From: Flavobacterium filum DSM 17961
GTDB taxonomy: Bacteria > Bacteroidota > Bacteroidia > Flavobacteriales > Flavobacteriaceae
DNA length: 32,192 nt
Assembly: GCF_000425465.1 (NCBI RefSeq)
Contig: NZ_AUDM01000020.1
Coordinates: 1-32,192, forward strand
Reading direction: 5' to 3'
A model generated the notes under the pieces. The model did no database searches. It saw only the letters and a program-made list of their open reading frames with translations, and had not been told where the DNA came from. Below, piece by piece: positions 26,984-32,192 of the stretch (position 1 is its first letter; each line of letters opens with the position of its first letter). A program made the translations under genes and the position numbers.

Positions 26984-27496
26984 ATGAAAGTAGTTAAATT
27001 TATGAACATTTTGGTAATATTATATATAATAATTGTATTTTTTATTTTTTCATGTAAAGAAAACAATGTGGTAAATAAATTAGACAAAATTAATTATAAT
27101 GAAACAAGAATTATCTTTCCTGACACTGTTTATTTAAACGAAAGTAATAATGGTTGGATTCACTATAAAAATGATCTTGATACATTAACAACAAAATTTA
27201 ACGATTTAGAAAAGTTAAGGTTTCTCTACTTTGAATATTTTTTAACAAATAATCCTAGCGATAATAACAATGAAATTAGAAAAATGATAACAGACACTTT
27301 TGTTGCGAAAAACAACAGAATAATTCCATTATATGATATTAAGTTTGATAAGCTTGGTATAAATTATTTCAATGGTATTATTACTGACGAAGTAATTATT
27401 GCGAATGGGGGTGTATTAAAAAATGGTAAAAAGGGTGATAGAATATTAACAAATGAAATTAGACTAATTCATCCTGTTTATGTAAAAAAACGATAG
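26984..27496 (+). CDS. Putative lipoprotein, immunity candidate for RHS tail 1
   Basis: This 170-residue protein is not recognised by family. A long hydrophobic N-terminus ends in FIFSC (Cys24), fitting a lipoprotein. The mature part is Asn/Lys-rich with no motif I can name. It begins 2 bases after the stop of the truncated RHS gene, so translation would be coupled; the same tight spacing is seen after the other two tails. In polymorphic toxin systems the gene right after the toxin tip usually encodes the immunity protein, and lipoprotein immunity proteins are known for periplasmically acting toxins. The immunity role is inferred from position only. Confidence 0.7.
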   Translation: MKVVKFMNILVILYIIIVFFIFSCKENNVVNKLDKINYNETRIIFPDTVYLNESNNGWIHYKNDLDTLTTKFNDLEKLRFLYFEYFLTNNPSDNNNEIRKMITDTFVAKNNRIIPLYDIKFDKLGINYFNGIITDEVIIANGGVLKNGKKGDRILTNEIRLIHPVYVKKR

Positions 27497-27509
27497 TTTG
27501 GTAATACCT

Positions 27510-27523
27510 GATAACTATGGTTT
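27510..27523. repeat. 14-base repeat also at 31207-31220
   Basis: GATAACTATGGTTT occurs here and at 31207-31220. In one frame both read as PDNYG(F/L)SK, and at 31207 this is followed by TAA. It may be the 3' remnant of a formerly coding unit present at both ends of the array. Confidence 0.4.
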
Positions 27524-27581
27524 TTCCAAATTAAAATTGTTAAATATTTATATACTTTATTGCGAATAATTAAATGAATTT

Positions 27582-27685
27582 CACCGCTCCCGCCCGAATC
27601 CCTTCGGGTGGTTCTAGCAAATAATTAAAAGTTTTTATTAAATTTGAAAATAAGAAAAAGTCAGATTAATTAGTTTTATTTATTT
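27582..27685 (+). repeat. 104-bp cassette leader, copy A
   Basis: This stretch, from CACCGCTCCCGCCCGAATCC up to the core junction, is repeated at 29343-29446 with the same length and only a few substitutions. It contains a 9-bp hairpin (27590-27598 with 27603-27611), a -7 element (27639-27646) and an in-frame TAA (27667-27669) 18 bases before the RHS reading frame. No homologous sequence precedes the core inside the long RHS gene. Confidence 0.85.
27639..27646 (+). promoter_or_regulatory. -7 element in cassette leader A
   Basis: TAAATTTG matches TAnnTTTG. The matching positions in the other leader copies are TACTTTTG (29400-29407) and TACATTTG (31245-31252), so the consensus positions are kept while the free positions vary. 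That favours a working promoter. No clear -33 element was seen. Confidence 0.45.
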
Positions 27686-28274
27686 CAGGCGTTAAACTAG
27701 GCAAAACAGTTATTCAAGGCAGTCAAGAATCGGTTGTAACTGATTATTTAGGTGGTTTTCAATATGTGAAGAATGAATTACAATTCTTCCCTCACCCGGA
27801 AGGCTATGTAAGTGTGGTGAAATTTGGACCGGAAACCTTAGTAATTAACTATGCGTATCAGTACAAAGACCATTTAGGCAACATCCGCTTAAACTATGGA
27901 AAAGACCCTGAAACCAACGTTCTTAAAGTATTGGAAGAGAATCATTACTATCCATTTGGCTTAAAACACCAAAATTACAACACGGGTAGAAAGCAATACG
28001 GCAAAAAAGAAGACGAAATTACAACATTGCAATTTCCCGGTTTAGTATTGCCAACGGAGGAAAAACCGATGGTGTATAAGTATAAGTATAATGGGAAGGA
28101 GTGGCAAGACGAACTAGGACTTAATGTTTACGACTACGATAATAGAATTTATGACCAAGCAATAGGAAGATTTTGGCAGATGGATCCATTAGCGGAACAA
28201 GGTCGTAGATGGTCGCCTTATAATTATTGTTTTAATAATCCTATTTACTTCCAAGATCCTGACGGTATGTGGCC
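27686..28274 (+). repeat. RHS core repeat, copy 2
   Basis: This is the second copy of the RHS core segment, starting abruptly at CAGGCGTTAAA after leader A and collinear with 25798-26386. The frame is open from 27670, but there is no ATG, GTG or TTG until the GTG at 27766. Confidence 0.9.
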
Positions 28275-28956
28275 AAAAATACCATCGTGGAGCGATGTTA
28301 AAAAATCTTACAATGAAGCCAAAGCAACTGTTGCCAAATCTTATAATGAAGCTAAAGCAACAGTTTCCAAAACTTATAATGAGACTAAAGCCTCTGTAAC
28401 AAAAACTTACAATGAAACCAAAGCTTCTGCAACTAAAGTTTATAACGAAACTAAAGCCTCTGTAGCCAAAACTTATAATGAAACGAAGAAAGCAGTTGTT
28501 GAGACAACAAATAAAGCTGTAGCAGCAACAAAGGAAACTGTAAACGATGCTCGTCAATGGGTTAAAGAAAACGAAGGAACTATTACAGCTGTTTCTCAAG
28601 GCATGCAAGATATAGGCGATGGAATAGCGGTTGTTGGATATGGTTTAACTCTTACAGGTATTGGTGCGGAAATTGGAGTTCCCTTGGCAGCCATTGGTAA
28701 TGGTCTTTCAGGAGCAGGGGCGATTATTGAAATTGGCGTTCAGTTAAATAATGAAGATTTAAACGGAGCAGGGACAAATGCAGGTTTAATGGTTGCTGAC
28801 AAGCTAATAGAAAAAGGTCTTAATAAAGTTTTACCAGGTTCTGGTAATATTAAAGATGTCGATTTTAACCTTGATAAGTCAATTTTAACTCAGGGAGCTA
28901 GTTTAAAGACAACAGCAGTAGGTAGAGCTATTAACAACGAAGAAGAAAAAAAATAA
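27766..28956 (+). CDS. RHS C-terminal cassette with tail 2 (repeat plus hydrophobic putative toxin)
   Basis: The reading frame of the second cassette is given here from its first possible start (GTG, 396 residues); the homologous core begins earlier, at 27686, without a start codon. Residues 1-168 are RHS core (HLGNIRLNYGKDPETN, PLAEQGRRWSPYNYC, PDGMWP). The tail holds six 11-residue repeats of the type TYNETKASVTK (about residues 181-246), likely one long amphipathic helix. A Gly-rich hydrophobic stretch follows (about 280-327, with GIAVVGYGLTLTGIGAEIG and PLAAIGNGLSGAGAIIEIG) that could insert in membranes. I do not recognise a toxin family. A small membrane-protein gene starts 2 bases after the stop. 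Because it lacks the N-terminal RHS shell, it is probably silent or a recombination donor. Confidence 0.75.
   Translation: MKNELQFFPHPEGYVSVVKFGPETLVINYAYQYKDHLGNIRLNYGKDPETNVLKVLEENHYYPFGLKHQNYNTGRKQYGKKEDEITTLQFPGLVLPTEEKPMVYKYKYNGKEWQDELGLNVYDYDNRIYDQAIGRFWQMDPLAEQGRRWSPYNYCFNNPIYFQDPDGMWPKIPSWSDVKKSYNEAKATVAKSYNEAKATVSKTYNETKASVTKTYNETKASATKVYNETKASVAKTYNETKKAVVETTNKAVAATKETVNDARQWVKENEGTITAVSQGMQDIGDGIAVVGYGLTLTGIGAEIGVPLAAIGNGLSGAGAIIEIGVQLNNEDLNGAGTNAGLMVADKLIEKGLNKVLPGSGNIKDVDFNLDKSILTQGASLKTTAVGRAINNEEEKK
28306..28503 (+). repeat. 33-bp tandem repeat (six units) in RHS tail 2
   Basis: Units start at 28306, 28339, 28372, 28405, 28438 and 28471, the last degenerate. Each encodes an 11-residue unit of the form (S/T/V)YNE(A/T)KA(T/S)(V/A)xK. 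The units differ mostly at the third codon position, so the peptide is maintained. Confidence 0.9.
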
Positions 28957-28958
28957 GT

Positions 28959-29132
28959 ATGTTCTTTTCAATAATATTAATGATAATTGGTGTAGTCGTT
29001 TTCTGTATTACTTACAAAGATGGTAAAAAGAGAAAACCAGAATTAACAACTTCTTACGTAATGCATTTAAAAGGCTACGTTGGAGGTGTAGTAGTTTTTT
29101 TGATAGGTTTAATAATGTTTTTAAAAAATTGA
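28959..29132 (+). CDS. Small two-segment membrane protein, immunity candidate for RHS tail 2
   Basis: This 57-residue frame starts MFFSIILMIIGVVVFCITYK and ends GGVVVFLIGLIMFLKN. Two hydrophobic segments flank a basic middle (KDGKKRKPELTTS). It begins 2 bases after the tail 2 stop and is followed 5 bases later by another small membrane-protein gene. Family unknown. Position suggests it protects against tail 2, which itself looks membrane-active; this is inference. Confidence 0.6.
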   Translation: MFFSIILMIIGVVVFCITYKDGKKRKPELTTSYVMHLKGYVGGVVVFLIGLIMFLKN

Positions 29133-29137
29133 TAAAA

Positions 29138-29311
29138 ATGGAAACAAAAGAAATCATAAAGTTAATATTACCATTATTAGCAATAGGGTTTGGTATTTTT
29201 ATAAAAATAACAAAAAATGAAAATTATAGTTCGACAAAAAAATATTGGTTATTTATAGTTATAGTAGGTGTTTTGTTGTTTTTATTTAGATTATACAAAT
29301 ACTTAAAATAG
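29138..29311 (+). CDS. Second small membrane protein after RHS tail 2
   Basis: This 57-residue protein from the ATG at 29138 (METKEIIKLILPLLAIGFGI) has two hydrophobic segments, the second being WLFIVIVGVLLFLFRLY. A TTG at 29129 would add three residues but overlaps the previous stop; ATG is preferred. It lies 5 bases after the preceding small gene. Family unknown. It may be a second immunity factor or the immunity gene of a lost tip. Confidence 0.55.
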   Translation: METKEIIKLILPLLAIGFGIFIKITKNENYSSTKKYWLFIVIVGVLLFLFRLYKYLK

Positions 29312-29342
29312 ACCATTTTTTAAAATATTTTACATCAAAAAC

Positions 29343-29446
29343 CACCGCTCCCGCCCGAATCCTTTCGGGTGGTTCAAGCAAATAATTAAAAGTTTTTATT
29401 ACTTTTGAAATAAAGAAAAAGTCAGATTAATTAGTTTTATTTATTT
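29343..29446 (+). repeat. 104-bp cassette leader, copy B
   Basis: This is the second copy of the leader seen at 27582-27685, same length, with hairpin arms at 29351-29359 and 29364-29372 and an in-frame TAA at 29428-29430. The core follows at 29447 at the same junction base. Confidence 0.85.
29400..29407 (+). promoter_or_regulatory. -7 element in cassette leader B
   Basis: TACTTTTG matches the Bacteroidota -7 consensus TAnnTTTG at the same leader position as in copy A. Confidence 0.45.
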
Positions 29447-29877
29447 CAGGCGTTAAAGTAGGCAAAACAGTTTACCAAGGCAGTGAAGACCCTGTTGTAA
29501 CCGATTATTTAGGCGGTTTTCAGTATGTGAATAGTGAATTACAGTTCTTCTCTCACCCGGAAGGTTATGTAAGTGTGGTGAAATTTGGACCGGATAACTT
29601 AGTAATTAACTATGCGTATCAGTACAAAGACCATTTAGGCAACATTCGCTTAAACTATGGAAAAGACCCTGAAACCAACGTTCTTAAAGTATTGGAAGAA
29701 AACCATTACTACCCTTTTGGTTTGAAACACCAAAATTACAACACGGGTAGAAAGCAATATGGCAAAAAAGAAGATGAACTTACAGCTTTGCAAATACCCG
29801 GTTTAGTATTACCAACAGAGGAGAAGCCGATGGTGTATAAGTATAAGTACAACGGGAAAGAATGGCAAGACGAGTTA
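29447..29877 (+). repeat. RHS core repeat, copy 3
   Basis: The third copy is collinear with copies 1 and 2 for about 430 bases, up to the EWQDEL codons (29860-29877). After that the sequence changes to a different RHS core end (YDYGARNYDPAIGRWMNIDP) in place of the YDYDNRIYDQALGRFWQMDP type of copies 1 and 2. Confidence 0.9.
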
Positions 29878-30663
29878 TTATTGAATTGGTATGATTATGG
29901 TGCAAGGAATTATGACCCTGCGATTGGTAGATGGATGAATATTGACCCGTTGGCTGAGAAGTATCCGAGCATATCACCGTATGCCTATGTTGCTAATAAT
30001 CCAATAATGTACATCGACCCTGACGGTAGGGATATTGTTTTACCAAAAGGCACATCTACAAAGGATACCTATACAATTTTAGGTAATCTTCAAAAACTTA
30101 CAAATGATAAGTTAGTTTATTCAACTCAAAAAGACGGAACTATTAGAATTAAAATAGCAAGCCTTGCAAAATCTGGTTCAGAAACTAAAGCAGCAGGAAC
30201 TAATTTAATTAGAGAACTAAATAGTTCTGATAAAACTACTACTATAGTAATAGGAGCTGCTGGTAGTGGCAATTCTGCTAGACCTGACAGCAGAGATGCA
30301 TCTGGAAATACTGATTGGACAAAATCAACCAATGGAAAAGGAGATGATGTAACAGTAAATTTTGACCCTACATCAAATCCATCTATAAAAACGGTTGATC
30401 CCAAAACAGGTAATGTTTCAGGTGCAAAAAGACCAAATCAAGTTGGTTTAGCACATGAACTAATACACGCAGACCACATTACCGAAGGAGATGTAAGTTT
30501 TACACCGACGGCACATACTTACAAAACAGCAGGAGGAAACGTTACACAAACAAAACCTAATGAAGAGTTAAGAACAGTTGGCGTTAAGGGAGTGAAAAAA
30601 GGAGATATTAAAGAAAATCAAATAAGAAAAGAACAAGGACAAAATCCAAGAGGAGCATATTAA
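29527..30663 (+). CDS. RHS C-terminal cassette with tail 3, M91-type zinc metallopeptidase toxin
   Basis: The reading frame of the third cassette is given from its first possible start (GTG, 378 residues); the core begins at 29447 without a start codon. Residues 1-165 are RHS core, ending with the standard PLAEKYPSISPYAYVANNPI and YIDPDGR. The tail (about 168-378) contains GLAHELIHADH with the zinc motif H310-E311-x-x-H314, followed later by NEELRTVG, which may supply further active-site residues. This layout fits the M91/NleD-like peptidase domains known as RHS toxin tips. The C-terminal ~25 residues are basic. A lipoprotein gene begins 1 base after the stop. The toxin call is from motif and position; target unknown. 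Confidence 0.78.
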   Translation: MNSELQFFSHPEGYVSVVKFGPDNLVINYAYQYKDHLGNIRLNYGKDPETNVLKVLEENHYYPFGLKHQNYNTGRKQYGKKEDELTALQIPGLVLPTEEKPMVYKYKYNGKEWQDELLLNWYDYGARNYDPAIGRWMNIDPLAEKYPSISPYAYVANNPIMYIDPDGRDIVLPKGTSTKDTYTILGNLQKLTNDKLVYSTQKDGTIRIKIASLAKSGSETKAAGTNLIRELNSSDKTTTIVIGAAGSGNSARPDSRDASGNTDWTKSTNGKGDDVTVNFDPTSNPSIKTVDPKTGNVSGAKRPNQVGLAHELIHADHITEGDVSFTPTAHTYKTAGGNVTQTKPNEELRTVGVKGVKKGDIKENQIRKEQGQNPRGAY

Positions 30664-30664
30664 T

Positions 30665-31120
30665 ATGAAAGCATATTTTTTTTATACAGTATTTATTTTT
30701 CTTTTTGTGTCTTGTAATTCACAGGATAAACCAAAAGACACCATTATGAACTCACACACAGAAAAGGTACAGTTTTATTTTTATCCATCAAGCGGTGGTG
30801 AAGCTATCTATGAAGTTGATTATAATGATGGCCAAATTACAATTGAGAATAAAGAAATCCCAAATGTTATTTTCAAAAAATCTTTTAGTAAAGATGAAAA
30901 TATAAAAATAAATGAGTTTACGGATAAATTAAGAATTGCACCAAATACAACTACTGAAATCATTTTAGATTCTTGGCGGATAGAGTTAAAAATAAATGAT
31001 ATAGTTTATTACAACAAGTCAGGTGTGAAAATGAAGGATTTACCTCTTGAAATTAAAGAACTTTTAGAGTATTTAATTATAGGTTCAACAGTAAAAATAG
31101 ATTTATACGACTTCTCATAA
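30665..31120 (+). CDS. Putative lipoprotein, immunity candidate for RHS tail 3
   Basis: This 151-residue protein has a lipoprotein signal (FIFLFVSC, Cys17) followed by NSQDKPKD. The mature part is predicted mostly beta, with an acidic character (EVDYNDGQITIENKE). Family not recognised. It starts 1 base after the stop of the metallopeptidase-tailed RHS cassette and ends just before a strong terminator. Position and size fit an immunity protein held on the periplasmic face of a membrane; this is inference. Confidence 0.7.
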   Translation: MKAYFFYTVFIFLFVSCNSQDKPKDTIMNSHTEKVQFYFYPSSGGEAIYEVDYNDGQITIENKEIPNVIFKKSFSKDENIKINEFTDKLRIAPNTTTEIILDSWRIELKINDIVYYNKSGVKMKDLPLEIKELLEYLIIGSTVKIDLYDFS

Positions 31121-31126
31121 ACATTT

Positions 31127-31150
31127 AGCCCTCAAAATTGAGGGCTTTTT
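31127..31150 (+). terminator. Terminator of the RHS array
   Basis: AGCCCTCAA (31127-31135) pairs with TTGAGGGCT (31138-31146), followed by further T. It lies 7 bases after the last immunity-candidate stop codon and closes the RHS region. It is the only clear T-tailed terminator within the array. Confidence 0.85.
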
Positions 31151-31206
31151 AATGCGTAAGCTTTTCTAGCTTTAAAATCTCTCAAATAAGTATCAATAAC
31201 CCCCCA

Positions 31207-31220
31207 GATAACTATGGTTT
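31207..31220. repeat. 14-base repeat also at 27510-27523
   Basis: GATAACTATGGTTT is the second copy. Reading from 31201 the bases encode PPDNYGLSK followed by TAA, so it may be the last codons of a lost gene. Confidence 0.4.
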
Positions 31221-31267
31221 AAGCAAATAAAAAAAGTTTTTTACTACATTTGAATTAAAGCAAAAGT
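31216..31267 (+). repeat. 52-bp partial copy of the cassette leader
   Basis: This stretch aligns without net indel to 27610-27661 and 29371-29422: GGTT, then AAGCAAATAA, AAAGTTTTT, the -7 element TACATTTG at 31245-31252, and AAAAGT. Unlike leaders A and B it is not followed by the RHS core but by a short frame. It could mark the right end of the array. Confidence 0.65.
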
Positions 31268-31366
31268 ATGAGTAGAAATTATAAATTTACTTCGTCTGTT
31301 CCCCAACCCGCTCCATCAAAACAAAACACGATAACCCACTTTAAAACGTTATTACTACAAGTATAA
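31268..31366 (+). pseudogene. Short frame starting MSRNYKF, possible REP-type transposase remnant
   Basis: This 32-codon frame starts MSRNYKFTSSVPQPAPSKQN and ends KTLLLQV. The first seven residues match the usual start of Bacteroidota IS200-like/REP-associated tyrosine transposases, but the rest does not. It may be the start of such a gene joined to unrelated DNA by a deletion. Together with the leader-like repeat just upstream it fills the 320-base gap between 31121 and 31442, which otherwise holds only the terminator and the promoter of the next gene. Confidence 0.25.
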
Positions 31367-31411
31367 ATATTGTGATTTTTAATTCAAATGAAAAATCAAT
31401 CGCTAATTGCT

Positions 31412-31419
31412 TATATTTG
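31412..31419 (+). promoter_or_regulatory. -7 promoter element of the metallophosphoesterase gene
   Basis: TATATTTG matches TAnnTTTG and lies 23 bases before the ATG at 31442, giving a short leader typical of flavobacteria. Confidence 0.55.
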
Positions 31420-31441
31420 ACCAAATCCTAAATAGCCCGTA

Positions 31442-32192
31442 ATGAAATTGCATTCTTTCAAAATTATTTCCAAACTAATTTGTTACGGAATAACTTTGTT
31501 GATGGTAATGGGTCTATTTACCGCCTGCACCTCCTACAAAACCCAACTTGGCAGTCAAGCCACTTCGTTTTACAACAATCAATCGCTTGATACGACCACC
31601 ATTGTGTATTCTGTTTTTTTAACCGGAAATGCGGCGAATACACAAAATGATAGAGCTACCCCAACACTTTCCAACTTTAAAAAACGGTTGGAAACCGCCT
31701 CAAAAAACAGCACTGCTCTATTTTTAGGCGATAATGTTTTTCCGTTGAATGGGATAGGTGAAAATCGTTCGCTCGGTGAAGACAAACTTTTAAAACAGCT
31801 GCAACTGACAGATAAATTCAAAGGAAACGTATATGTTCTGCCCGGTGATTATGATTGGGGTAACGGCTTGAATCATTTGTTGGCACAAGAAAAATTCATT
31901 TCGGCTTATGGTAAAAAAACAGCTCAATTGCTCCCCAAAAACGGTTGTGGAATGGAATTCATCTCCCTCAGTGAAAACGTTGAATTAATCGCCATCAACT
32001 CGCAATGGTTTTTGGAAGATTGGAACGAACATCCCGAAATCAACAGCGGATGTAGTCTTAAAACCCGTGAGCAATTTTTTGACGAACTCGATAGTCATTT
32101 GTTGGAAAATCAGGAAAAAACGATATTGTTAGCCATTCATCATCCGCTTTTGAGCAATGGCGTTTATGGTGGTCAGTATTCGTTACATCAAC
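31442..32192 (+). CDS. Calcineurin-like metallophosphoesterase lipoprotein (cut by right edge)
   Basis: The frame is open from the ATG at 31442 to the window end (250 codons seen). It starts MKLHSFKIISKLICYGITLL, with a lipobox-like LFTAC (Cys29). The metallophosphoesterase core shows STALFLGDNVFP (the GD(N) metal motif), YVLPGDYDWGNG (GD/H-type motif with Asp where many members have GNHD), and ILLAIHHPLLSNG (the His-rich motif). Bacteroidota have large surface proteins of about 1200 residues that start with this domain and end in an outer-membrane barrel; whether this one does lies outside the window. It has its own promoter and is separate from the RHS array. Confidence 0.8.
   Translation, partial: MKLHSFKIISKLICYGITLLMVMGLFTACTSYKTQLGSQATSFYNNQSLDTTTIVYSVFLTGNAANTQNDRATPTLSNFKKRLETASKNSTALFLGDNVFPLNGIGENRSLGEDKLLKQLQLTDKFKGNVYVLPGDYDWGNGLNHLLAQEKFISAYGKKTAQLLPKNGCGMEFISLSENVELIAINSQWFLEDWNEHPEINSGCSLKTREQFFDELDSHLLENQEKTILLAIHHPLLSNGVYGGQYSLHQ

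Noticed and set aside
28306..28503. CRISPR-like array
   Set aside because: The repeats are directly adjacent with no spacers, are in frame, and vary at third codon positions, so they are a coding repeat.
28189..28608. Minus-strand frame of 139 codons opposite RHS tail 2
   Set aside because: It is the shadow of the 33-bp tandem repeats. Its Phe/Cys-rich repeats follow from the plus-strand codons.

Overview
The window looks like the chromosome of a Flavobacteriaceae bacterium, most likely a Flavobacterium-type species. The DNA is AT-rich and almost no gene has a Shine-Dalgarno site. Several intergenic regions carry the Bacteroidota -7 element TAnnTTTG. There is a SusC/SusD pair, a protein with a type IX secretion (T9SS) C-terminal sorting domain, and YD/RHS proteins of the Bacteroidota kind. 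No tRNA, rRNA or CRISPR array was seen.

Layout. (1) 1-415: the 3' end of a probable IS110-type transposase cut by the window edge, then small repeats and a terminator. (2) 415-3237 (-): a large AsmA-like envelope protein. (3) 3326-12000 (-): a starch utilisation operon read right to left: SusC porin (9022-12000), SusD lipoprotein (7428-9011), SusE/F-like lipoprotein (6299-7396) and a T9SS-exported GH13 amylase (3326-6217). (4) 12226-13251 (+): a divergent LacI-family regulator. A perfect 14-bp palindrome typical of LacI operators lies between it and susC. (5) 13451-24309 (+): a maltose/maltodextrin operon: MFS sugar transporter, beta-phosphoglucomutase, GH65 maltose phosphorylase, cyclomaltodextrinase-like GH13, GH31 alpha-glucosidase and GH13 lipoprotein, closed by a strong terminator at 24340-24385. 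Together these genes can bind and cut alpha-glucan at the cell surface, import and trim the oligosaccharides in the periplasm, take up maltose, and split it by phosphorolysis to glucose plus beta-glucose-1-phosphate, which becomes glucose-6-phosphate. A GxxExxY gene (17932-18336) sits inside this operon between 31-bp inverted repeats and looks like an inserted cassette.

(6) 24526-31150 (+): the most unusual part, an array of RHS C-terminal cassettes. A 5'-truncated RHS gene (24837-26981) is followed by two shorter cassettes (core copies starting at 27686 and 29447). These repeat the 3' part of the RHS core with no indel over the first 413 bases and then carry different tails. Each tail is followed after 1-2 bases by a small lipoprotein or membrane-protein gene, the arrangement expected of toxin-immunity pairs. 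The third tail has an HELIH zinc-protease motif. The second has six 11-residue repeats and a glycine-rich hydrophobic stretch. The two downstream cassettes share a 104-bp leader (hairpin plus a -7 element) but no usual start codon at the junction, so they look like silent or alternative tips that could recombine onto a full-length RHS gene. A 52-bp part of the leader recurs at 31216-31267.

(7) 31442-end (+): the start of a calcineurin-like metallophosphoesterase lipoprotein, cut by the right edge.
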